Shown here piece by piece: positions 50,872-62,562 of a stretch of 64,000 nt of DNA. This DNA is from Brugia malayi (lineage: Eukaryota > Nematoda > Chromadorea > Rhabditida > Onchocercidae): assembly GCF_000002995.4 (NCBI RefSeq), contig NW_025062477.1:1568001-1632000 (forward strand). The letters are read 5' to 3'. The first letter of the stretch is position 1, and each line of letters begins with the position of its first letter. A program made the translations under genes and the position numbers. The notes under the pieces are model-generated. The model worked only from the letters and a program-made list of their open reading frames with translations, ran no database searches and had not been told where the DNA came from.

Positions 50872-53800
50872 TGACTAATCCTATATTTATTTCATTTATA
50901 GTATATTTTCATTGCAAAATAATGAATGCATTATCTATTATTATGAGTAAAATGAAGCAATGTTATAGAATTTATTTCACTTATCTAACATTTTTAATAT
51001 TAAATTATTTTACATTAAATCCTATCACAAATAAAAAATGAATTATAATGATTAAATCATAAAATTTTCCTATTGTATTTTTTGAAATTAATATAATTTT
51101 AAAATTTGGAAAAAAAAAATTACAAATTCAAAATTTAACGTAGGAAAAAAAAAAAAAAAAAAATTGTTATATTAAATTAGAGAATGTGTTACAGTTATGA
51201 TCTGCAAATGATATTTTTCTTTTTCAAATCAAATCAATGACAAATATTTTATGATAATATATTGGATGAATGTAAGTGACTTTGCCTATTTAAATGTAAT
51301 CACATGCAAATATTCAAAATATTTGATAGCATTTTCCAGAATGTGCAACTTTCAGTAAATTCAACATTTTGATAAAAATTTTAGAAATGGTAAAAAAAAA
51401 AAAAAAAAAAAAAAAAAGGAAAGAAAATGAATTTTCAAAAATGATATTTTTCAATACAGTGAAATATAAATATTGAAAAAAAAAAAAAAAAAAAAAAAAA
51501 CAGAAACTATACTAAATATATTTGAAAAACAAATGAAAAAAGAAAAAAAAAAAAAAAAAAAAAGGAATTCCTTCATCATTGAGAATAAATAAACCAACCG
51601 ATAGCATATAAAAAAAAAAAAAAAAAAAATTTCTTAGAATGAATAATTCATAAATAATTTTTATTTTAAATTCCGTAAAATAGTTTCCATAAAAATGCTT
51701 TAAAATGACAATCATAACAAATTAGATTTATTGAATTTGGAGAAAATTTCCCTTAATTCTGTTTTTTTTTTGTTTAAGTAATACTTTTCAGTAAATATCC
51801 TAATCAAATATATTCATTCATTCCTTAAGTTACTATAAAATATTTGAAATTTTTTGAAGTGCAAACTTTAATTTAAATTTCAAAGTCACTTTTTTTTTTC
51901 TCTACAATTTAATTCTATATTACTGTTTAATTTTTGTCATAACAAAAATATCGGAACTTTTCACTAATAGTTACAATTTTAAAATTATTGTGCGAATAAA
52001 AAAATTTTGGTGCATAAAATGTGATTATATATTATTTTATTTATTAAAATTTTCTTAATTAATTCAATATTGAATTTTTTTTTTTTTGTTATTTCAGTTA
52101 TTGCAATTAAAATAGATATCGGTTTTAAAATCCTTTAACAACAATGAAACAATTTCAATCTGTGATCTTATCAGAAGTAGAAATATTTTTTGATGTTAAC
52201 AAATATCTTTCACCATGACAGCATCGTTAGATTTTTTCATCAATTATCAATCGAACATTGATTTAATTTTTCCTCTTATCCAATTAAATTTTATCCTTCA
52301 ATACTTACTTCTATTAATTAATTTAATTAATATTTTCAGTTGATTAATTGTTATCTCGGTTAGATACTTATAGTTTTTTTTTTTTTTTTTTTTTCACGAG
52401 AATAATAACTGGTTTTAAAGGAATATTTCGAAAATAAAAAAATTAAAATTTGGAATTTTCTAATGAGATACCCTGTAGATGATAATTTGCCCATAAAATA
52501 AAAAAAAAAAAAAAAGGTTGAACTAGCACATGGAAAGTTCGAGAATGACTTGTGCAGTTTCAATAATGGTGACAAATCTGTGGTTTATTAAAATTGCTCA
52601 TCGTTCTAAATTAATTAAACTTCAAAAGTTTGATTATTTATTCATAAGTATTTCATTTGGAAAATTATCTTCCTACTGCATTAAACTTTTCATTTAGAGA
52701 TATTCGTCTAAAAACTAAAAATGCTAATTAAAGAAGCTAAAGTAATCACATTTGCAATCAATCTTTGAATTCAAATTTTTTTTTCCGCATTCTATACACG
52801 TTTTTTTGACGTATAGCAATCTTACGTGAAAACGTAATCTTAAATTACTGTTACTTCAATATTATCATATATTTTATCTATCAAATATTCCAGAATTATC
52901 AAGAAATTTTTCAAAGCAAAGAAAAAAAAGAAAGAAAAAAAAAGATAAAGTAAAAATTGAATTCTAATCTATTTGCAAACAGTTGTCATTTTCTGCGTAC
53001 GCCATGAGGAATTTATTTTATCAACATATTATGCCGCAAATCTTATCAGTTCTCGTCTCATTCTTGCAAACTTATCAGATGAAAGAAGAAAGTGTATGAC
53101 TAATTGAAATAAACAAATATGACAAATGTCCCTGAATGTGTAAAAATTAAGTGTAATGGCTCAAATTTATAAAAATACTTTGGTAAGAAAGTAATGAGTG
53201 TAGCATCTATCACTGACTTATAAATAATATCTTTCTAGAAAAGTAATTATGACATATTAAATTAAATAATAGAGAACTGTGACACAAATTCTAGTATTTT
53301 CTAGTTAGTGTGACATCGTTTTTTTGAAGGGTAAAAAATGACAATAATTCATGCATTGATTATGTATCTTTGATAACAGATAACATGTTTAGACAATGAA
53401 GAAATGGTCAAATTGAAATCATAGATGATTGAAAGGAAAAAATAATTATGAAGAAAAGTGATATTGTATTTATATTATCAGTATAAAGTTTAACACCTGT
53501 TCCATCTTTTTATAGAAAAATAGAGTTTCAAATAAATATTTCAGATGTAGTAAATGTACTCTTGACTGCACTGCAAAATTGTTTAGTTTATCATTGATGT
53601 GATTCCCTTCATAGATTAGCTCTTCATGATATGTATGTATATTTGATCTGTTTCTACTACTTTAAACTATCCAAAGGATATTTCCTCCTTTTGCTATTCT
53701 ACTAATATCCCTTGAAGTAGACGATTAATATTCTATTCTCGATTATTTGCAAGAAAGACTTCTCAATTAATTTTGCCCACAACTGATTATATATTCCATT

Positions 53801-53981
53801 ACTATATAACATAGCATCTAAAATTGATTAAAAATTTCATATTGAAACAATTTTATAATGAATGACAAAAATTAGCAGAAATTCAGAAAAAAAAAAAAAA
53901 AGAACAAAAAAATATTGTAAGATCAGATAATTTGTGCTCAAATATTGACACCTTGATTCAAATCCAATATCCATGCATATT

Positions 53982-54153
53982 GGTTCAATATGAGACATAC
54001 CGGCTAGAAGCTGGTTCAATACGAGACATACCGGCTAGAAGCTGGTTCAATACGAGACATACCGGCTAGAAGCTGGTTCAATACGAGACATACCGGCTAG
54101 AAGCTGGTTCAACACGAGACATACCGGCTAGAAGCTGGTTCAATACGAGACAT
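53982..54153. repeat. 31-bp tandem repeat, ~5.5 copies
   Basis: The unit starts GGTTCAATACGAGACATACC. Copies are nearly identical, with single changes in the first (ATATGAG) and fifth (ACACGAG) units. It is GC-richer than its surroundings. The period is not a multiple of three, so it is not coding. Confidence 0.95.
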
Positions 54154-54889
54154 CGATCAAGAACTTTACAGTTGAATTTAGTTATTATTTCAATGCTTAT
54201 TTTTTTTCAGTGCTGCTGAAAGAACACTTTTTTTTCCAACTGTAGAATAGATTTTTATTCTAATTTTGCTACGAAAAAAAGCGATCAAATTTGATTCATT
54301 TCAGTTTGATTTATTTCCATTCAATTTACTATTCGGAGCAATTTCTCCTACAATCCCTTATTATTCTGCACAATTTGCTTAACTCGAAATTCATGATATT
54401 ATCATAATATTTCTTCACAAGCTTTACTTACATTTTATGCTTCAGTTAAGGCTGATTGTCGAATTGATATCACTTGAAAATAATTCACCTGAAATTCTCT
54501 GCTGTTTCAAAATTCAATTGTCACTCAAATACTTGCAATGAGAATTATCTGTTTACTTAGCATTCCGAAATTATTGAAGTGACTTATCTGAATTTACCTA
54601 ATATTTTGAAATAAAAGAGATCTATCATATTCAGAATAAAATATTGTGATACAAAATGAAAGTAAGAATCTTAAGGTTAAATTTATCACTTCTTGTTAAT
54701 AATCAATGAGACTGATTGTTAATGCGGAAATTTTGTCATTTTATTGTCATTTTTATATCCTAGATAAAATTTAGATAGAAAAATGTAAGAAACCATAAAA
54801 CTATATGGTAGCAATCTTATTGCATCTAAATAAAAAAAAAGTCTGGTAGGAGTTAAAATTTATTAAATCACTTTTTACTATAAAAGAAC

Positions 54890-56560
54890 ATAAATGACAT
54901 AAACGATAATAAAACCTATTTTTGTAGCCTTTCTGGTAGATATTATTATTAAAATTATTGCTATTTTTTTTGTTTTTCCTTATATTATACTATATTTTTT
55001 CTTTTTTTTTTGATTATAGTTTTTTTGTTATAAAATGAAAATTTTATTAATTTCCTCTTTAATTATAATTTTTTGGCTATTTATTTTAACTATCAATTTT
55101 TTAATGTTCTTTTTCGAGTATTTTCTGTGTTGCTTTCATTGTTTTGTTTTGATTGGCATTAATTTGGGTGATGATTGTTTTATGTAAGGTTAATGAAGTA
55201 TTAAATAGATTTTACTAATTATTCTTAACTTTTATTTGGATTAGAAGATTTCTTTGCAAAATTTTAATTAATATTTTAAATTCTTTAATATAATAATAAA
55301 TATTCTATTAAAAGTATCCTGCAAGGTTTACTTTAAGCTATATGTAAAATTTTGGTAATATGTTTGATATCATATTGATATTTCAAATTTCAAATTATTG
55401 ATATTCAAATTATTTCAAATTATTTTTTTTTTTGACTTTTTCTTGGGATACTTATTGTTATATTAAAGATTAATTTGATTTGACATATGCGTGTTGTACA
55501 CTTTAACGGTGTTTCTATAATTTTTTTTTTTTTTTTTTTAATTTGTTTACCTTCGTATTTTTAAAAATTTAATTTATAAAAGGTATCGTCTTGTTAAAGT
55601 TTGATTGAGGGATGTATTTTTATAGATGTCGTATTTATCAGCCATATATTAATTTGGTAACAAATAAGTTATTCATTCAATCGTAGTAGGAATTACTAGT
55701 TTAATAACTTCCTGTGTCTTATTTTGATAAAATTCAGTTTACTGAATTTGGGATAGTTTTAGCGCTTGTAAAAGTACCTTAAAGTCTTTTTTTATTACTT
55801 TTTTTTAAAAGTATTTTAGAGTTTTTTTTAAAGTACTTTAAAGTTTTTTTATCACTTTTTTTAAAAAGTACTTTAAATTTTTTTTTTGCACTTTACTGAA
55901 TCTAGTTTTAATTATTTTGCTTTGCCAACTGTGATGCGATTCATATTTTTTTTTCCGTAGATTTTAATCAAAGAATAATTTTGATATTTCTTTTTATTTA
56001 TCTCTTGATCTTGTTTGGCTCATATTTTTCTTTTAATCTGAATGATCTTATGATTTCTGACTTTGTAACTAATCCGATATATATTATTCCGGAATGATAT
56101 TTTCGGTTTGCTTTCATTATTTTGCATCCTTTTGTTTTTATAATAGATAATAGATTGCTTGAAATTATTTATTTGTTTAGTTTCGTTTTTTTATTTTATT
56201 GACTTTTATTTAATCTAATAATTATCACGCTGTTTCGGATAATTTTTTATATATTTTTTAATGATTTTATTTGATTTTTTTTTTTTGATTAGCATAGACA
56301 GGTAGATAGGTTATTATCTCATAATTATCCTTTCAATAATTTTAACACTTTTGTATGTATCTTTGTTTACTATATCCTATTTTACGTTTATTTTTTTGTG
56401 CACTTAATTTTTTTAGTTATAAGTTATTTAATTTATTTTTCGTATAGTAAATATGACAGTTTCAGGTTTTATCCTTTCAGGGAACATAATTTTTTTGAAA
56501 TTTCGTGAGCATCATATAATTTGAGTGTAATTATTACCTGACTATATTTAGCTTTAGGTA
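54890..56560. other. Strongly T-rich (+ strand) segment
   Basis: About 1.7 kb with marked T-over-A asymmetry on the plus strand, unlike the balanced flanks. It includes a repeated AAAGTACTTTAAA/poly-T motif at 55765-55895. No frame is convincingly open. It may be an old insertion (for example mitochondrial, whose coding strand is T-rich in these worms) or a non-coding transcript template. Confidence 0.4.
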
Positions 56561-56589
56561 TATTAGGTGATAATGTTTTATTCGTTTTT

Positions 56590-56785
56590 TTTTTTTATGA
56601 GCAGGTAGCAACAGGTAATAGAAGATACCAAATAGTAAAAAGTGGTAGCAAATGGTAGGTAATAGTAGGTGGAAGTCAATAGTAGTTAGTGATAAGTAAT
56701 AGTAGTAATTAGTGATAGCAGTGATATCAAATGATAACAAGTAATAATATCAAGTGATAACGAATGGTAGGAAGTGATATTGAAA
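56590..56785. repeat. Degenerate GTAATAG/GTGATA-type repeat cluster
   Basis: About 200 bp of imperfect 7-12 base repeats built from GGTAGCAAATGGTAGG, AGTAATAGTAG and AGTGATA words on the plus strand. Non-coding. Confidence 0.6.
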
Positions 56786-57290
56786 AAACCGAATTATATA
56801 TCGAGATAGAATTATATTAAATCCAGAAACACTAAAGATTATCTTAAATTAAATATTCCTTAGACAAATATAAAACTGTTTCAAAATTATACAATCAGTA
56901 CTTATCTTCCAGATTCTACCTAAGCTTATCAGTATTCCTTTATGTCCTTTATAACTGTTAATAAAGAATATTGCACTGTTGTTATCGCTTAATATATTCT
57001 CTGTTATCAGATGAATCTGTTGCAATGGTAAAGGTTTTCTAATTTAACAATCATTCTTATCAGTAATTAACACAATGTTTAAATCTAATTCTTACTATAT
57101 AAAGATTAAAGATCATCTGAATAGATCATGGCATTTGTTGTAAGTCAATATTCACAATAAATTTAGATCTTTTGTATTGATCAAGTTTATGACAATCATT
57201 GGACTTCAATTCGGTTGATCTTTCTATTACATTTACATCTTTTACTTATTTTGCATTCATTTATTCCACTTTATTCTGTACTTGTTGATA

Positions 57291-58410
57291 ACTGTACTCT
57301 CTATTCCATCTCTATAAAATTATCAGTATAACTGTACTCTCTATTCCATCTCTATAAAATTATCAGTATAACTGTACTCTCTATTCCATCTCTATAAAAT
57401 TATCAGTATAACTGTACTCTCTATTCCATCTCTATAAAATTATCAGTATAACTGTACTCTCTATTCCATCTCTATAAAATTATCAGTATAACTGTACTCT
57501 CTATTCCATCTCTATAAAATTATCAGTATAACTGTACTCTCTATTCCATCTCTATAAAATTATCAGTATAACTGTACTCTCTATTCCATCTCTATAAAAT
57601 TATCAGTATAACTGTACTCTCTATTCCATCTCTATAAAATTATCAGTATAACTGTACTCTCTATTCCATCTCTATAAAATTATCAGTATAACTGTACTCT
57701 CTATTCCATCTCTATAAAATTATCAGTATAACTGTACTCTCTATTCCATCTCTATAAAATTATCAGTATAACTGTACTCTCTATTCCATCTCTATAAAAT
57801 TATCAGTATAACTGTACTCTCTATTCCATCTCTATAAAATTATCAGTATAACTGTACTCTCTATTCCATCTCTATAAAATTATCAGTATAACTGTACTCT
57901 CTATTCCATCTCTATAAAATTATCAGTATAACTGTACTCTCTATTCCATCTCTGTAAAATTATCAGTATAACTGTACTCTCTATTCCATCTCTATAAAAT
58001 TATCAGTATAACTGTACTCTCTATTCCATCTCTATAAAATTATCAGTATAACTGTACTCTCTATTCCATCTCTATAAAATTATCAGTATAACTGTACTCT
58101 CTATTCCATCTCTATAAAATTATCAGTATAACTGTACTCTCTATTCATCTCTATAAAATTATCAGTATAACTGTACTCTCTATTCCATCTCTATAAAATT
58201 ATCAGTATAACTGTACTCTCTATTCCATCTCTATAAAATTATCAGTATAACTGTACTCTCTATTCCATCTCTATAAAATTATCAGTATAACTGTACTCTC
58301 TATTCCATCTCTATAAAATTATCAGTATAACTGTACTCTCTATTCCATCTCTATAAAATTATCAGTATAACTGTACTCTCTATAAAATTATCAGTATATT
58401 ATCAGTATAG
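57291..58410. repeat. 40-bp tandem array, 27 units plus a truncated unit
   Basis: The unit begins ACTGTACTCTCTATTCCATC and ends TTATCAGTATA. Copies are almost identical; I see one A-to-G change near 57954 and a one-base deletion near 58147. The last unit is truncated and joins a short ATTATCAGTAT duplication. Such homogeneity indicates recent expansion or conversion. Confidence 0.97.
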
Positions 58411-59179
58411 ATTAATACTATTGTCTAATTGTTGATAAATAAAATTCATTGCAACAGATTCGATTATGGAACACAAACTCCAAACCATAACAGCACAGAA
58501 AGCTATTCTCAAAACAATCCACACAAATTCTCGGCAAAAACTTTTTTTTGGTGGTAAAAGTGAGGTAAAATATATAGTAACTTATAATGATAGTTGAATC
58601 AGCCAAGAAACTCATCAATGAGGTCAGAGGTCAAACTTAGCGACACTGGAACTCTTCTACTGAAGTAAGAGCTACGAGTCGAATATGACGTTAAAAGAAG
58701 AATCATCGAGGATATAATATTATTCTTGAACTTTATACAAAAGTATACTCGATGCTAAAAACCGGATTTAGCTGGAATACATCCAAATGATTGCGGTCAA
58801 GGAACCAAGAAAAGAAAAAAAAGGAGAAGTATGGAAATGATTGATAACAGTAAAGGTATTTAAAAACTAATAAATAATAAATAACAAAAAAAAAAGAAAA
58901 AAAAAACTAATACTAATAATAAAAACTGATAAGTAATAGTAAAGATTGACTGTATAATGATTAAGTTAGCAAGGTATGAAAGAATTACCTTCATAGATTG
59001 AAGTAATGCTATACCACGTAACTAAGGTCAATTTACTCGGCTACGATTAGCAATGTTTAGTGATAACCCAAAACTTTGGAGACAATTCTGGACAGTTTCG
59101 AAGCAGCACATCTAATTATCCGAAATATTCCATATATATGCAGAATTTAAATTAGTTAGTGTTTCAACTCAAACGTGAA

Positions 59180-60520
59180 ACTCTATGATAAGCAAATAAT
59201 TTATTATCACTGAATAATAGAAACGTTTTCCAGAATTATTTAATTTCATTGACTAATGAAAGATTTTTTGTCTCGTATTAAACAGATCATCTGCTAATAA
59301 ATTATCCGGAATTGTTGTTATCACTAATTGATGATTTGTTCGATAATAGTGAAATCATTTGTTATGACTGACTTATAGATGATCAGTTCAGAATTTGTTG
59401 CTACCATTCATCCGCAAATAATTTGTCCGATATTAATCGAATTATCTGTTATCATTGACTTATAATTAATCTATAAAGAATTTGTTGTCAGCACTTACTT
59501 ATAGATAACTTAATCAGTATTAATCAAATGATCTGTAATCATTGACTCATAAATGATCTATAATGAATTTCTTAACGCAGGCAATTTGTGAAGCATTAAT
59601 CAAATCATGTGTTAACACTTCTTATCGATAATCAATGCAGAATTAATGATGATGATTCACTTGCAAATGATCTGTTATCACTAACTTATAGATGATTAAT
59701 CTAAAATTTTTTGCTACCTCCAGATCATTTGTCCAGCATTCATTAAATCATCTGTTATCACTGATCAACAAATGATCTATAAAAAAAATCTTACCATTCA
59801 CTTGCAGATGATTTGATATTAATCAAATAATTCACAAATTACTGATGATCAATGCAGACATTGTTGTTATCACTCACTTGCAAATGATTTGTCAGTGATA
59901 ATTAAATTACTAATTATTGTTGCCGTTCATTTACAGGTCAGTTGTCCGATATTAATCAAATCATCTGCTATTGACCAACAGATGATCAATTTAGAAATTA
60001 AAATTCATTTGGAGAAGATTTGTCCAGTATTAATCAAATCATCTCTTATCATTGATTAACAGATAGATGATCTACAAAGGATGTTGCCATCCACTTGCAA
60101 ATGATTTGTTGAGTAATAATAAATCATCCTGTATGGTTGAAACAAATAATCCAGAATTTGTAATTCATTTGGAAGTGATTTGTCCAATATTTATCAAATC
60201 ATTTATTATGACTAAATTACAGATGATCTATGAAGAATTTGTTAAAATTCATTCACCTGCACAATTTGTTATTAAAATTCACTTGGAGATAATTTGTTCT
60301 GCATTATCAATTAATCTGTTATCACTGACAAATGAGTGATTTGTTCAGAATTATATTCTGTTTTAGTATAAAGCAAATCATCTGTTATCATTCACGAATA
60401 GGTGATTTATCTTGAATAATTTGCTCTTTTGATTCATTACAGATAATTTATCCGATAATAACAAAATTATTTGTTATCACTGATAAGAAATAATTTATAC
60501 GGAATTCTTTGTTGCCACTT
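59180..60520. repeat. Degenerate minisatellite, ~80-100-bp period
   Basis: Words such as TTGTCCGATATTAATCAAAT, CATCTGTTATCACTGACTTA, AGATGATCTATAAAGAATTT and CACTTGCAAATGATTTG recur in the same order about a dozen times with much divergence. The block therefore looks like an ancient tandem array. Short open frames within it are artefacts. Confidence 0.75.
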
Positions 60521-61115
60521 TTCACCTATCCAAGGTGTTCTAGCAACACTTCCGTAACAGAGCTATCAACCTCACCGGACATTGCAACCGGAGCCTTGGC
60601 TTACGGTGAAATTTTATTTTTTAACAGAGCTTTAACTTATTTTAACAGTGGTTCAATTTCAAATTCTTTTGGCAAATGACTTATAAATAAATATTGTAAA
60701 TAGGTGAGATTTGCCATCTTTTTATCCTATAATAGAATTTAGTATAAAAAAGTCTAAATCGTAGCAGTGAATTGCTTTTTTAACTTTATTAGAGCGTCAT
60801 TTTTGGACAGAATCTCAGTGTCGTGTAAAATCTAATAGGGTTGATTATTCCGGTCAGGTCCTGTTTCCGATCTATTTCAGGTGCTATTTGATAATCTGAA
60901 ATTGATAAAGAAAGAACAGCTTTTCACTATCTTTCTTCTTGGTTCTTTTTTTTATTAATACTTATTTGTGGTTTTGTGTTTACTTTCGTTTACTTTGTTA
61001 TTTTTATTTTTCTGATTATTTTTTGAGTAATCTGGTATTTTTTATTTTGTTTGATATGTATTTTCGTTGTACTATTTGAAATTTGCTATACTCTGCATAA
61101 CATCTCGAAATTTTT

Positions 61116-61631
61116 GTACGTACGTAACATGGAGATGTTCTTTCACAATAACAAACAAGTACGTACGTAACATGGAGATGTTCTTTCACAATAACAAACA
61201 AGTACGTACGTAACATGGAGATGTTCTTTCACAATAACAAACAAGTACGTACGTAACATGGAGATGTTCTTTCACAATAACAAACAAGTACGTACGTAAC
61301 ATGGAGATGTTCTTTCACAATAACAAACAAGTACGTACGTAACATGGAGATGTTCTTTCACAATAACAAACAAGTACGTACGTAACATGGAGATGTTCTT
61401 TCACAATAACAAACAAGTACGTACGTAACATGGAGATGTTCTTTCACAATAACAAACAAGTACGTACGTAACATGGAGATGTTCTTTCACAATAACAAAC
61501 AAGTACGTACGTAACATGGAGATGTTCTTTCACAATAACAAACAAGTACGTACGTAACATGGAGATGTTCTTTCACAATAACAAACAAGTACGTACGTAA
61601 CATGGAGATGTTCTTTCACAATAACAAACAA
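61116..61631. repeat. 43-bp tandem array, exactly 12 copies
   Basis: The unit begins GTACGTACGTAACATGGAGA and ends CAATAACAAACAA; 12 x 43 = 516 bp, with no visible variation between copies. Each unit carries a self-complementary ACGTACGT-type core and a small inverted repeat (AACAT-GGAG-ATGTT). Frames through it do not code for anything recognisable. Confidence 0.97.
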
Positions 61632-62562
61632 TTTAAAACATTTCATTGTGATCATATTCTCTGTTATTGAATGATAAAAGATTTAAATGATCGTTATAAG
61701 AAAAATATAAGTTAACCCTCTCTAGTTAATTTATTTCCTCTAAATCAATCGTTAAAATTATATGAAATAATTTTCAGGAATAGTCACCTTTCCTTTGTTT
61801 AATTAAGAATTGTAAATTGATTAGATTCCTAATGAATAGCATTGGTAGATAAATAATATTAGCACTGTTCACTTGAGATATTTAATATTCGAATGCTGAA
61901 AATCAGTGGTATCTGAAATAAGATCCGACATAATATTTAAATGATAAGCATTATTTTCTCGAGAAAAAAAGAAAAAAAATTTTTCTTTTTCAGTTGTTAG
62001 AGTTAATTAATAAACACAAATGACATTTCGAAATTAGTAATTTCTTCCTTCTTATGTTGAGCCTATGAAAAAATTTGTGTCTCAATTAGTACTCCCGAAA
62101 AGTACCAATTAGTTAATTTGTGATAGTTTTTCTCCTCTATTAAGCTAATTTTCTGAATAAAATACACCTTTTTATATACATTTGTGTTGTAGTACGCATA
62201 TTAATGAACATCAGATATATCAATTCATATTACATCTGAATAGCAATGAAACAAAGTATATTCTGCTGGTAAAAATGTTAAAATACGGATGAAATTATGA
62301 ACATAAACCATTCCTGTACAATGCAACGCTAATAATATATAATTTATAAATTTCCTTGTAATGATATGAGAAATTAATGAAGCATACTGAACATGAATTA
62401 CTCCTGCACATTAAGTTTTTTTAACAATAAAGTAAATTCCAACAATTTTAACAGTAATGATATTGTAAAATCAAAATTAAAAAACAACATAAAAACAGAC
62501 AATTAAATACTATTATATTTGGTTAGACATAGCACAGAAATACATACTTAGAGCAATAAATA
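61632..62562. other. AT-rich 3' flank of the GPN2 gene
   Basis: No coding sequence is seen. It probably includes the GPN2 3' UTR at its right end. Confidence 0.55.

Larger units (their letters stand above)
49051..53981. other. Gene-free region with simple repeats
   Basis: The first 600 bp are pyrimidine-rich on the plus strand and may be the promoter or 5' UTR side of the Ser/Thr-rich gene. A GCATGCAT run lies near 49718. TGATAA/TTATCA-rich DNA fills 50160-50660, flanked by GA and CT tracts. Four A-tracts of about 20 or more lie between 51393 and 51628. No coding or RNA gene was recognised. Confidence 0.6.

Noticed and set aside
60067..60339. 90-codon plus-strand frame
   Set aside because: Lies within the degenerate minisatellite; its internal repeats mirror the DNA repeat.
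60530..60620. Possible tRNA-like or structured RNA in a GC-richer patch
   Set aside because: No cloverleaf could be drawn; only a short CCGG...CCGG symmetry is seen.
61016..61216. 66-codon minus-strand frame repeating VCYCERTSPCYVRT
   Set aside because: Translation of the 43-bp array; the period is not a multiple of three, and the open frame ends within the array.
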